NCBI GenBank assembly: GCA_017942105.1
Contig: JAGAVE010000062.1
Location: 1-38,775, forward strand
Direction: 5' to 3'
From: Clostridia bacterium
GTDB lineage: Bacteria > Bacillota > Clostridia > Oscillospirales > Acutalibacteraceae
Length of the DNA stretch: 38,775 bases
Position 1 is the stretch's first letter, and each line of letters begins with the position of its first letter. This document shows, piece by piece, positions 8,188-16,415 of the stretch. Below the pieces are notes generated by a model that saw only the letters and a list, made by a program, of their open reading frames with translations, ran no database searches and was not told where the DNA came from. A program made the position numbers and the translations under genes.

Positions 8188-8416
8188 CACCCCGTCAAAT
8201 TCGGATTTGTAGGGGTGATACTATTTTTGCACAATCTATATATGTGCGCGTAGGGACCGGCCTCCCGGACGGTCCGCAAATTTTGCTGATAAACGGACGG
8301 TCGAGGACGCCCGTCCCTACAACATTGATTGATGTGTATCCGTAGGGTTCGATGCTCTGCGACGAACCGTTAATTCTGCGATATTTCACGGCGTGTCGCA
8401 AGCGTCACCCCCTACG
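8188..8416. repeat. cluster of three palindromic intergenic repeats
   Basis: Three hairpin-forming units fill the stretch between his and the GH43 region. CACCCC/GGGGTG spans 8188-8217. GTAGGGAC/GTCCCTAC spans 8250-8320 and includes CGGACGGTCCG-type inner palindromes. CGTAGGG/CCCTACG spans 8341-8416 with an inner GTTCG/CGAAC hairpin (8347-8367). No protein is seen here. This looks like the compound REP-like elements scattered between genes in many gut Clostridia; that family link is from general knowledge. The 10-mer CCGTCCCTAC at 8311-8320 recurs at 35536-35545. The rest of 8417-8525 shows nothing I recognise. Confidence 0.65.
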
Positions 8417-8525
8417 AGAACGATTTAAGACAGGTATTAAAAATCTGCGTCACAGACTCTCAACTATTCATTACTATCTCTTATCTATTATCTACAAACC
8501 CGAATTTATCGGAATGATCGGATAT

Positions 8526-8556
8526 AAAAAAGGAGCTGTTTTGCAGCTCCTTTTTT
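8526..8556. terminator. bidirectional intrinsic terminator
   Basis: GGAGCTG (8532-8538) pairs with CAGCTCC (8544-8550) around TTTTG. It is flanked by six A on one side and six T on the other, so it can stop transcription on both strands. On the minus strand it follows the GH43 stop immediately. Confidence 0.85.
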
Positions 8557-9531
8557 CTATGAATTTAAAATCGGGAGTCCGTTTTCATCCCAACGGACGG
8601 TTCTTTTTCTTGCACTTCTGCAGGGATCATATAGCGAATCCTCGTGGGAATAACCGCATTTACCGTCAAAGCATTTTTTATCCCTTGAATGGTAGATGAA
8701 AACCCAGTTTCCGTATTCATCCTTGACAAAGCAGTTGTGTCCCGGGCCGTACTCTTTATAAAGGTCATCCGAGGTCAGCAGAGGATAGTCAAGCTTCGTC
8801 CAGCTTGCAGTGTCAAGAAGGTCAGCGCCCTCGTCTGCATACATCATTCCGATGCAATATTCAGGTCCCGTTGCCGAGGCTGAAAAAGCAAGGTAAACCT
8901 TTCCGTTTTCAATCATAACGGCAGGACCTTCATTGACGGGAATTCGCACCTTTTCCCAATCGTATTCGGGCTTTGTCAGAAGAACTGCCGGGGAGGTAGC
9001 TTTCCAAGGCTCCTTCGGGTCAACCGTTGCGATATAGACATTTGAGTTTCCGTCCGTCTGAGCCCACGCAACATAGCTTTTTCCGCCCGATTCAAAATAT
9101 GTCATATCAAGCGAAAACCAGCGGAAGGAGAAATCATCGCCCTCGCAAGCCTGAAAACGGCCTTTATCTGTCCAGTTATCATTATAAGGGTCATCGCCCT
9201 CGCAGGCAATCACATGGCATCGGATATCCCAGACATTGTCCGAACTGTCGCTCGCCGCGAAGTAGACATACCATTTGCCGTCGATTTCGTGGATTTCGGG
9301 AGCCCAGATATAACGGTGAGCCGTCGGTGTATCCTTTTCGTCCCAGATAACCTTTTCCTCTGCGTCCTTTAGCCCGTCAACCGTACGCGATCTGCGAAGA
9401 ACAATTCTGTCGTAGCCTTCCGCATCTGCCGCACCGTACATCGGATAGGATGCCGTGAAATAATACCAGCCGTCACTACCCTTTGTTATATACGGATCGG
9501 CTCTGTTTTCAATTAAAATGTCTGTTTTTTT
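8557..9531 (-). CDS. GH43-family glycoside hydrolase (start lost to a frameshift)
   Basis: The frame encodes about 324 residues of a five-bladed GH43 propeller, a family of arabinofuranosidases and xylosidases. The three active-site acids are visible: base Asp in ENRADPYITKG, pKa-modulating Asp in WFSLDMTYFE, and acid Glu in VNEGPAVM. The frame has no usable start codon. Its first methionine (first base 9441) lies after the catalytic Asp, and the frame is opened only by a stop at 9532-9534. The ATG at 9539 begins MAKKK in another frame, and an A9 tract (T9 on +, 9525-9533) separates the two. A -1 slip or one extra A would give MAKKKTDILIENRADPYI. It has no signal peptide of its own. Without slippage or repair it is probably silent. 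Confidence 0.8.
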   Translation of the reverse strand, partial: KKTDILIENRADPYITKGSDGWYYFTASYPMYGAADAEGYDRIVLRRSRTVDGLKDAEEKVIWDEKDTPTAHRYIWAPEIHEIDGKWYVYFAASDSSDNVWDIRCHVIACEGDDPYNDNWTDKGRFQACEGDDFSFRWFSLDMTYFESGGKSYVAWAQTDGNSNVYIATVDPKEPWKATSPAVLLTKPEYDWEKVRIPVNEGPAVMIENGKVYLAFSASATGPEYCIGMMYADEGADLLDTASWTKLDYPLLTSDDLYKEYGPGHNCFVKDEYGNWVFIYHSRDKKCFDGKCGYSHEDSLYDPCRSARKRTVRWDENGLPILNS

Positions 9532-10970
9532 TTAGCCATTAAACCGCCTTCTTCTTTGAGCGCCTGAATGTCTCTTACGAGATAGTCAATCTTTGTATAA
9601 ATCCAGCCGAGAGCTTCAACGATTTTATAAAGAAGCCTCTTAAGAATATTGCCGAAGGATTTTTCGTTGTATTCTTCGGTGCGCTTGATCGTAACGGTAT
9701 CGAGAAGCTCGCTGTTGTCTCCTCTGCGTGTTTCAAGCACCATTGTGTCGCCGTTAAATTCGAGCGTTGTGTATGTTGTTACATCGTTTTCGAGGAAGCT
9801 GTATGCAAGATGCTCAGCTTCGTAGCTTTCATTTGTCGGTCTGCCGCAGTTTGAGTTTGAGTTAAGGTAGAGGACACCTTCAGGGTTAACAAATGTTTCT
9901 CCGCTCGGCGCCTCCTGTTTAACCTTGTTATTGTTCATAAAATGCGAACGGCCCTGAGAATGGGTGTGTCCCGTTATGACAAGGTCAAGGTCGTATGACT
10001 CGAAGATAGGAGCAAAAATCGTTTTGAGAAGGATTTCCGTTTCCATATCGCCGATGCTGTCGCCTGCGCCGTAAATACCGTGGTGCACAACGCCGATTCT
10101 CCACTTTGCATCGGGATTGAGCTTGACTGCCTCTTTTGCCATAGCCTCGTGGTCGGGTGCGTTACCTGATGTTGAATCAAAGAAAAGATAAAGAACATCA
10201 CCGTAACGGAACCAGAAATCACGGTCAAGACCTCTGAAATTCTTGCCGTAATATTCATTGGGCATATTCGTATAATAATTATACATCATACCCTTTTTAT
10301 CGTGATTACCGATAGCAAGCGCCATAGGAAGCGAACGGAGAGTTTCGGGCATAAGAAGTGTCTGCCACTCTTCTGCGGTCTCGCCCGTTGAAGTATTATC
10401 TCCGGGGGAAACAAGATAGCTGATGTCCGGATTTTTCTCAGTTGCTTCAACGAGAATATTGTTCCAGCGATTGCCGTCTTCCTTCTGTTCCTTGCCGCCG
10501 TCATAGAAAGTTTCTGTTATTTGAATATCTCCGATAACAAGAGCCTTGTGGCTTCCGAAAGACTTCGTTTCATACTTCTTGACAGCGCTCCAGCCGTTAT
10601 CCGTATACCACTGATAGTAATAAGCCGTATGCTCTTCAAGTCCCGTGAGAGTTACACGGCAGACGAGTTGAAGCTCGTTCTCCGCGGGAGTTGCTTCGCC
10701 CTCAAAAAGAGTTGCATCTGACATATCCGCATTCTTCGAAAGCCTGACCTGAGCTTTTGCCGTCGCTTTATCAGCGTGCCAGCAAAGGCTGACCTGCGTT
10801 TCGTCTGCGCCGACATTGAGCGTTGGGAGCGTGTTTTCATCAATAAGGGAGTTATAATAAGCCTCCCATTCGCTTTCGTTGAGTTTTTCCGAAAGCTCTG
10901 TTGCCTGAGACATTGTACCAAGTTGCATAAGCATTAAGACACTCATAAAAATCGATAATACCTTTTTCAT
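9513..10970 (-). CDS. secreted purple-acid-phosphatase-like metallophosphoesterase
   Basis: About 485 aa. It has a signal peptide (MKKVLSIFMSVLMLMQLG), a fibronectin-III-like N-terminal domain (about 45-135) and a calcineurin-like phosphoesterase domain. Metal-site motifs occur in the family order: GDIQ, SPGDNTS, GNHD, VVHHGIYG and GHTHSQGRS. The start at 10970 is chosen over 10982 because the upstream ATG lies inside the GGAGGG ribosome binding site. The substrate is unknown; such enzymes hydrolyse phosphomonoesters or phosphodiesters outside the cell. The C-terminus (EEGGLMAKKKQTF) runs through an A9 tract into a frame that would continue as a GH43 domain if shifted by -1. It may therefore be a broken two-domain protein or two overlapping genes. 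Confidence 0.82.
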   Translation of the reverse strand: MKKVLSIFMSVLMLMQLGTMSQATELSEKLNESEWEAYYNSLIDENTLPTLNVGADETQVSLCWHADKATAKAQVRLSKNADMSDATLFEGEATPAENELQLVCRVTLTGLEEHTAYYYQWYTDNGWSAVKKYETKSFGSHKALVIGDIQITETFYDGGKEQKEDGNRWNNILVEATEKNPDISYLVSPGDNTSTGETAEEWQTLLMPETLRSLPMALAIGNHDKKGMMYNYYTNMPNEYYGKNFRGLDRDFWFRYGDVLYLFFDSTSGNAPDHEAMAKEAVKLNPDAKWRIGVVHHGIYGAGDSIGDMETEILLKTIFAPIFESYDLDLVITGHTHSQGRSHFMNNNKVKQEAPSGETFVNPEGVLYLNSNSNCGRPTNESYEAEHLAYSFLENDVTTYTTLEFNGDTMVLETRRGDNSELLDTVTIKRTEEYNEKSFGNILKRLLYKIVEALGWIYTKIDYLVRDIQALKEEGGLMAKKKQTF

Positions 10971-11000
10971 GATTCCCTCCATAAAAATTTGTAACGACTT

Positions 11001-11029
11001 ATCTTACCACTTTAAATATAAAAAGTCAA
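11001..11029 (-). promoter_or_regulatory. promoter of the metallophosphoesterase gene
   Basis: On the minus strand TTGACT (11029-11024) and TAAGAT (11006-11001) are separated by 17 bp and lie about 30 bp before the gene start. Confidence 0.6.
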
Positions 11030-11095
11030 AGAAATTAACGAAAGTTTTTAAAAAATCTTTAAAATTTTTCTGCAAATTCACTAATATATATTTTG

Positions 11096-11124
11096 TTGCG
11101 CCGCTCCTCGGCTTCTGCTATAAT
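11096..11124 (+). promoter_or_regulatory. promoter of the sugar-isomerase-like gene
   Basis: TTGCGC (11096-11101), a 17-bp spacer and TATAAT (11119-11124). A GGAGAGA ribosome binding site and ATG (11153) follow. Confidence 0.6.
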
Positions 11125-11152
11125 CAAATAAATAAAATAACGGAGAGATACT

Positions 11153-11899
11153 ATGGGCTTAATTAAAACGGGACTTGCAAGCGTTACTTTCAGAAACAAA
11201 AGCATTGATGAAATCATTTCTCTTTGCAAAAAAGCAGGCATCGGCTTCATCGAATGGGGCGCTGATGTTCATATAAAAACAGCCGACGACGCAAGAAAGG
11301 CAAAAAGGCTTTGTGACGAAGCAGGAATATCCATCCCCTCTTATGGCAGTTATTACAAGGTCGGTTGCGGCGACGAAGTCCAATGGCTCTCACTCTGCGA
11401 AAATGCAAGGATTATGGGCGCCCGTTCAATACGCGTCTGGCTCGGAGAAAAAAACAGCGAAGACACGAGTGAAAAAGAATATGCAACTCTCATCGAAGAC
11501 TTAAAAAAAATCTGCGAAAAAGCAGCAGAATACGAGCTTCTCGTCTGCCCCGAATGCCACGACTATACATTCAACAACGATACCTCGGCATTTCTTAAAA
11601 TAAGCCGCGACCTGAATATGCCGAATTTCAAAACATATTTTCAATCAAGATACTTCCGTATGGACTACGACCTTGACAGAATAGAAAAAACCTTTGACCA
11701 TATTGAAAACATCCATATTTCATATTCCGACCTTAAAAAAGAGCAGGCAGACAAAGAGAAAAACGAGGACTACATTGATATTCTTCTGAACAGATTTAAA
11801 GATAAAAACTACAGCGGAATCGTATTTATCGAGTTTACTGAAAAAGCCGAGGAAGAAAGCTTGCTTCGGGATGTTGAAAGATTAAGAAAAATCTTATAA
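11153..11899 (+). CDS. sugar phosphate isomerase/epimerase-like TIM barrel
   Basis: A 248-aa cytoplasmic protein of the xylose isomerase-like / AP endonuclease 2 superfamily. The start KTGLASVTFRNKSIDEIISL and the segments GFIEWGADVH, LLVCPECHDYTFNND, ENIHISYSDL and GIVFIEFTE match the strands of these barrels and offer Glu, His and Asp metal ligands. Members interconvert ketoses, inosose or sugar phosphates. The exact substrate cannot be read from sequence. It has its own promoter and is divergent from the metallophosphoesterase/GH43 gene, suggesting but not proving a link to sugar use. Confidence 0.75.
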   Translation: MGLIKTGLASVTFRNKSIDEIISLCKKAGIGFIEWGADVHIKTADDARKAKRLCDEAGISIPSYGSYYKVGCGDEVQWLSLCENARIMGARSIRVWLGEKNSEDTSEKEYATLIEDLKKICEKAAEYELLVCPECHDYTFNNDTSAFLKISRDLNMPNFKTYFQSRYFRMDYDLDRIEKTFDHIENIHISYSDLKKEQADKEKNEDYIDILLNRFKDKNYSGIVFIEFTEKAEEESLLRDVERLRKIL

Positions 11900-11975
11900 A
11901 CAACCCAACTCAACCAACGGTATGTAGACTTTCCCCCTGATGCTGATTATGATAGAGATGAAAGGAGGCAAAATA

Positions 11976-12584
11976 ATGGACCAGGCAAAAATCGGCAGAT
12001 TCATTGCTGAGCGCAGAAAAACGGCGGGTCTTACTCAGATGCAGCTCGCAGAAAAGCTCAGCATTACGGACAGAGCCGTTTCCAAATGGGAAACGGGCAG
12101 GTCATTGCCCGATTCATCGATAATGCTTGAGCTTTGCAAGGAGCTTAACATCACTGTCAACGATTTATTATCAGGGGAGGTTGTTACAATGGAAAACAAC
12201 AATAAGGAAACAGAAAAAAATTTACTTGCACTTGTCAGAGAAAAAGAAAATGCTGATAAACGATTGCTCAACATTGAAATCGTCTTAGGTTTTATCACAT
12301 CAATATTTTTTATGACGCTCATCTTCGTTGCAAGCTTTGTTGAGATGCAGAATTGGATCAGAATTTTACTCATCGTCGTAGGGATGGTATTGTTTGCCGT
12401 CGGCATAGGGTACTGCTTAAAAATCGAACAGACAGCAGGCTATTACGAATGCAGTGAATGCGGAAACAAATATGTTCCGTCTTTTAAAAGCGTTTTGTTT
12501 GCAATGCACCTCAACAGAACACGATACCTGAAATGCCCTGAATGCGGCAAACGCTCGTGGCAGAAAAAAGTAATCAGAAAATAA
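11976..12584 (+). CDS. XRE regulator fused to a membrane and zinc-ribbon region
   Basis: A 202-aa protein with three parts. An HTH_3 domain (residues about 5-60) contains LTQMQLAEKLSITDRAVSKWETGRSLPD. Two hydrophobic helices lie near residues 95-145. A C-terminal zinc ribbon has two CxxC pairs (YECSECGNKY and LKCPECGKRSW). The ATG at 11976 follows AAAGGAGG and is preferred over an ATG 36 bp upstream. Such proteins are common in gut Clostridia and are presumed membrane-tethered regulators; target and signal are unknown. A terminator follows directly. Confidence 0.85.
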   Translation: MDQAKIGRFIAERRKTAGLTQMQLAEKLSITDRAVSKWETGRSLPDSSIMLELCKELNITVNDLLSGEVVTMENNNKETEKNLLALVREKENADKRLLNIEIVLGFITSIFFMTLIFVASFVEMQNWIRILLIVVGMVLFAVGIGYCLKIEQTAGYYECSECGNKYVPSFKSVLFAMHLNRTRYLKCPECGKRSWQKKVIRK

Positions 12585-12586
12585 TG

Positions 12587-12628
12587 AAATCCGAACCCGT
12601 TGCTTTTAACAATGAGTTCGGATTTTTT
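12587..12628 (+). terminator. intrinsic terminator
   Basis: AAATCCGAAC (12587-12596) pairs perfectly with GTTCGGATTT (12616-12625), followed by TTT. It ends the XRE/zinc-ribbon gene and separates it from the convergent beta-helix gene. Confidence 0.8.
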
Positions 12629-12641
12629 GTGCCGTAAAAAA

Positions 12642-14918
12642 TTAACCCTGCTTGAGAATCATATACCAACTGCCGATAAAACGGAAAACCTTCATTATCG
12701 GTGCAAAAATTTTGTATTTTATTTCACCGTCAAGCAGTTCATTAAATTTCAGATTTTCAAGAACCACTCTTTCCCGAAACAGCATATCAACCGCCTGGCT
12801 GTTATAGGAACGGAACTTTGTTTTATTATCTATTGAATAAAACCGCTGACCAAGCTGTCCGTCTTCGGTGGAACGCATAGAATTAAGGAAATTTATTCTG
12901 CCGCCTGAAAGTATCAGGGCAGGCTCTGTTTTTGAAGAACCGTCGTGTCCGACATTAACAAATGTTGCCGTACTGTCTTCCGTTTTCAAGAAAGATTTTG
13001 CACCGTAGATAAATGTGTTGAAAACAGTTATATCTTCGCAGTCTTTGAGATTTATAAAAGTCGTCTGAATTCTTCCCGTAGGGATGAAAAAGAAATTAAA
13101 AATATTCTCTTCTTTTATTCTGTTTTGGGTTTCAGGCAAATCAAAAGACGAATAGCCGTTTCGCGGAAGCGTATTTGCATTCTGATGGCAAGCCTCAATT
13201 ATGCTACTTTTGCAGTTTTTTAAATCAAACATTCCTTCGATACAGCAGCCTATGACTTTTTTTAGAAAGGCATTTTTACAGCCGTCAAGCTCAATGCCGA
13301 TTGTTGCAAGCGTGATCGTGCAGTTAGTTACATAAACATTGTCGTACTTGCTGTAAACAGCAGGCGATGTCTTTTTATAATCACCGCTTTCATCAACAGG
13401 ATTGTTTAACGGATAGTCGATTCTCAATCCATTCAAGCCTGCTCCGTCTCCGTTAAGAGTTATAAGAGGCTTGTCTGTTTCGTTGTAACCGTAACAAGAG
13501 ATGATCAATGTGCCTTTACTGCAGCCGCTCTGGCAACGAACAGGAACACTTGAAGACCCTCTCAGCTCAACACCCGCAGGAACGGCTACAGGCTTATCGA
13601 GACGGTAAAGACCCGCGGGAAGATATACCACTCCGCCCGTTTTTTCGGCTTCATCGAGCTTTTTCTGTAACTCGGCAGAGATATCGGTTTTTCCCGTTTT
13701 ATCCGCCTCAACGATATAGAGATTGCTGTTTGGTTTTTGATATGTAATGTGATAATCAGGAGAAAACGAGGATGTATCTGCCATATATTTTTTTATAGGC
13801 TCACCGTCCCAATGCCCCTTCACTTTTCCTTTTGTTTCAACATTGGTTAATTGTATTGAACTGTAGTCCTCCTGAAGAATTGCATAAACACTGCCTTCAA
13901 CCGAACTGTTGGCAATTCCTAATCCCCATGTCTTGCCTCGGCGGTTCACCGAATACCGTGAAACATAAATTCCGTAATCACAATCTGTAATTCTCAAATC
14001 CACGAATGAGCCGCTGAATGTATAACGGAAGCCCGGCTTAAAAATAATACCGCAAATCATATCCGACACTTCAACATCCGAAAAATTAGGCCATTCAAGG
14101 TCTCCTATAACTAAACCGTATCCGTTCTTTCTTGTGTATTTATCAAGCTTTTCCCTATCGGGTGCGTTAAACTTTTCCCCTGCATTTGACCAGTATCTGT
14201 TTGAGATATAAAGCGTTTTGATAGTATCAACATCTGCGCTGTTATACATATTTAAGCCCTCATAAAGGCAAGTGCCCTTAACATTTTCAATGTTCATCAT
14301 TTCATGGCATTCCCTAACACCAAGTTCGCACTGAGAGCTGCCGCCAATGCCTCTGTATGAATTAATAAGCGTGCAGTTTTTTATTGTCTGAAGCATATAG
14401 TCATCATTGCCTTCAACATAGAAGGTATACGGATAAGGCTTGACATTTTCGATATCCTGCTCAGGATACCAGACAGTAAGACCGACCGCACCCGCACTCG
14501 CACCAACCGTAAAAAGAGAAGGCCTCATCTCTCTGCTGCTTTCAACATCGGCGATTATAACCGTTCCGTAATCCGAACCCTCGTCAGGGTCCTGATATTC
14601 ACCGCGAAGTGTTACAAATTTTTGTATATATATATTACCCGTGACTCTGTATTCGCCCTTCGGCAACCATACTGTTCCTCCGCCGTTGGCAAAGCAATCG
14701 TCAATCGCCCTCTGAATAATTGCAGTCACATCCTCTTTACCCGAATTATCCGCATCATACGGTGCCTCGGTTACGACGATATCAGCAATAACAACATCAT
14801 CAGTTGGGTAAACAGTTTGGATAATAACCGGCGACTGCACAACTTCCTTTGCAAGGCAAGGAATCGCAAAACCGACCGCAATAATTAACGATAGCAAACC
14901 TGCGATTATTCTTCTCAT
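12642..14918 (-). CDS. secreted double pectate-lyase-like beta-helix protein
   Basis: A 758-aa exported protein. The signal peptide is MRRIIAGLLSLIIAVGFAIP followed by CLA. Two pectate_lyase_3-type modules appear to be in tandem. The first starts near residue 50 (YDADNSGKEDVTAIIQRAID, then GGGTVWLPKGEYRV). The second starts near residue 410 (DISAELQKKLDEAEKTGG, then VVYLPAGLYRLDKP). Each is followed by many short beta-helix turns. These modules occur in polysaccharide lyases, epimerases and phage depolymerases. No specific catalytic residue set was identified, so the substrate is open. No LPXTG or anchoring repeats are seen. GGAGGG precedes the start. Confidence 0.8.
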   Translation of the reverse strand: MRRIIAGLLSLIIAVGFAIPCLAKEVVQSPVIIQTVYPTDDVVIADIVVTEAPYDADNSGKEDVTAIIQRAIDDCFANGGGTVWLPKGEYRVTGNIYIQKFVTLRGEYQDPDEGSDYGTVIIADVESSREMRPSLFTVGASAGAVGLTVWYPEQDIENVKPYPYTFYVEGNDDYMLQTIKNCTLINSYRGIGGSSQCELGVRECHEMMNIENVKGTCLYEGLNMYNSADVDTIKTLYISNRYWSNAGEKFNAPDREKLDKYTRKNGYGLVIGDLEWPNFSDVEVSDMICGIIFKPGFRYTFSGSFVDLRITDCDYGIYVSRYSVNRRGKTWGLGIANSSVEGSVYAILQEDYSSIQLTNVETKGKVKGHWDGEPIKKYMADTSSFSPDYHITYQKPNSNLYIVEADKTGKTDISAELQKKLDEAEKTGGVVYLPAGLYRLDKPVAVPAGVELRGSSSVPVRCQSGCSKGTLIISCYGYNETDKPLITLNGDGAGLNGLRIDYPLNNPVDESGDYKKTSPAVYSKYDNVYVTNCTITLATIGIELDGCKNAFLKKVIGCCIEGMFDLKNCKSSIIEACHQNANTLPRNGYSSFDLPETQNRIKEENIFNFFFIPTGRIQTTFINLKDCEDITVFNTFIYGAKSFLKTEDSTATFVNVGHDGSSKTEPALILSGGRINFLNSMRSTEDGQLGQRFYSIDNKTKFRSYNSQAVDMLFRERVVLENLKFNELLDGEIKYKIFAPIMKVFRFIGSWYMILKQG

Positions 14919-14984
14919 CGTTTTCCCTCCGAAAATCTTTGTTTATTGAACACAATGCCAATTTGCTCTCCTGTCTTCTGAATC

Positions 14985-15013
14985 ATTATAACATCCGACT
15001 AAAACAAAAGCAA
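14985..15013 (-). promoter_or_regulatory. promoter of the beta-helix gene
   Basis: On the minus strand TTGCTT (15013-15008), a 17-bp spacer and TATAAT (14990-14985) with an extended TGT just before the -10. The same TGTTATAAT -10 occurs at 19886-19894, 21644-21652 (minus) and 28004-28012. Confidence 0.6.
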
Positions 15014-15016
15014 CAA

Positions 15017-15050
15017 AAACCTCCGGCATCTAATCCGATGCCGGAGGTTT
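15017..15050 (-). terminator. intrinsic terminator of ilvE
   Basis: A perfect 14-bp stem, AAACCTCCGGCATC (15017-15030) with GATGCCGGAGGTTT (15037-15050), has a 6-nt loop. Read on the minus strand it is followed by TTGTTGCTTTTG. It closes the ilvE transcript and overlaps the promoter of the next gene. Confidence 0.85.
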
Positions 15051-15095
15051 GCTGTTCTTATTAATCTCGGTTCAGTTTACTGTAACCAAGGATGC

Positions 15096-16127
15096 TTATT
15101 TTACCTCGATCTCGTGAATCCAGCCTTCGGGAGCTTCGATTCTGCCCATCTGGATACCCGTAAGAGTATCATACAGTTTCTTTGTAATCGGGCCCATATC
15201 ATCCATTCCGCTCGGGAAGCAGATTTCATTGCCGTGGTCAACAACCTTGCCTACGGGTGAGATAACTGCGGCTGTACCGCAAAGACCGCACTCAGCAAAA
15301 TCCTTAACCTCTTCAAAGAAAACTTCTCTTTCTTCAACCTCCATACCGAGATACTCTTTTGCAACATAGCAAAGAGAGCGTCTTGTTATGGAAGGAAGAA
15401 TTGTATTTGACTTCGGCGTTACAAGCTTGCCGTCCTTGGTAATAAAGATAAAGTTAGCTCCGCCCGTTTCTTCAACCTTTGTTCTTGTTGCAGAGTCAAG
15501 GTACATATTCTCATCATAGCCCTGCTCGTGAGCGTCAACGATTGCGTACATACTCATAGCATAGTTAAGACCTGCTTTGATATGACCTGTTCCGTGAGGT
15601 GCTGCTCTGTCGAAATCGCAAACACGAAGAGTGATCGGCTTTGCGCCGCCCTTGAAATACGGGCCGACGGGTGTTGCGAAAATACGGAACTGATACTCTG
15701 TTGCAGGCTTAACACCGATAACAGGATTGCTACCGAACATAAACGGACGAAGATACATCGTTGCACCCGAGCCGTACGGCGGAACAAAATCTGCGTTTGC
15801 GGCAACGACCTGCTCAACAGCCTTTATAAACTCATCCTCAGGGAAAACAGGCATCTGCAATCTCTTTGCGCTGTCTGCCATTCTTTTTGCGTTAAGGTCG
15901 GGGCGGAAGGTTACGATTCTGCCGTCCTGAGTACGGTATGCCTTCAAGCCCTCAAAAACTGTCTGGGCATACTGAAGAACACCTGCACACTCGCTGATGA
16001 CAACATTTGCGTCCTCAGTAAGTCCGCCTTCATCCCATGCGCCGTCCTTAAATTTTGAAACATATCTTTTGTCGGTTTTGATATAGCCAAAACCTAAAGC
16101 TGACCAATCAATATTTTTGTTGCTCAT
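15096..16127 (-). CDS. ilvE: branched-chain amino acid aminotransferase
   Basis: A 343-aa fold-type IV PLP aminotransferase that makes valine, leucine and isoleucine from their 2-oxo acids using glutamate. It matches the longer ilvE type (ECAGVLQYAQTVFEGLKAYR, LRPFMFGSNPVIGV, ATPVGPYFKGG). The probable PLP lysine is in GTGHIKAGLNYAMSMYA. TRTKVEETGGANFIFI and ECGLCGTAAVISPVG are conserved C-terminal segments. It stands alone with its own promoter and terminator. CGGAGG precedes the ATG. No T-box signature was seen upstream. Confidence 0.93.
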   Translation of the reverse strand: MSNKNIDWSALGFGYIKTDKRYVSKFKDGAWDEGGLTEDANVVISECAGVLQYAQTVFEGLKAYRTQDGRIVTFRPDLNAKRMADSAKRLQMPVFPEDEFIKAVEQVVAANADFVPPYGSGATMYLRPFMFGSNPVIGVKPATEYQFRIFATPVGPYFKGGAKPITLRVCDFDRAAPHGTGHIKAGLNYAMSMYAIVDAHEQGYDENMYLDSATRTKVEETGGANFIFITKDGKLVTPKSNTILPSITRRSLCYVAKEYLGMEVEEREVFFEEVKDFAECGLCGTAAVISPVGKVVDHGNEICFPSGMDDMGPITKKLYDTLTGIQMGRIEAPEGWIHEIEVK

Positions 16128-16231
16128 ATTTTTTCCTCCGTTTTATAACAAATTTAACTTCTTCCGGCTCCGCTCTGAATGTATCGAAGCCGTCAGCGTC
16201 TTTCAAGAAAGATTGTTTAAGTATAAACACC

Positions 16232-16261
16232 ATTTTAACGGATTTGCAGATAGTTTGTCAA
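16232..16261 (-). promoter_or_regulatory. ilvE promoter
   Basis: On the minus strand TTGACA (16261-16256), an 18-bp spacer and TAAAAT (16237-16232), about 105 bp before the ilvE start. The long leader has no clear T-box or terminator. Confidence 0.65.
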
Positions 16262-16338
16262 GTGTTTTTTAATGAAGCGCCGGAGTGTTTCGTTTAAATC
16301 TATAACCGAAGCGGCCGTAAAGAATTTCATCTGCTTGG

Positions 16339-16367
16339 TTGACGCAATTTTCTTATTATGTTATACT
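16339..16367 (+). promoter_or_regulatory. promoter of the FrhB/pyruvyltransferase pair
   Basis: TTGACG (16339-16344), a 17-bp spacer and TATACT (16362-16367), about 48 bp before the first ATG. It is divergent from the ilvE promoter. Confidence 0.7.
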
Positions 16368-16415
16368 TTCTGCAATATTAATATCTCTTAAAAAAGATGC
16401 TTTTTGGGTGATTGT

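Noticed and set aside
8250-8320. GTAGGGAC/GTCCCTAC hairpin as a riboswitch or CRISPR repeat
   Set aside because: No known aptamer core follows, there are no regular spacers, and the form fits an intergenic palindromic element.
16128-16260. T-box riboswitch before ilvE
   Set aside because: No TGGNACCGCG-type T-box sequence or terminator/antiterminator pair is visible in the leader on the minus strand.
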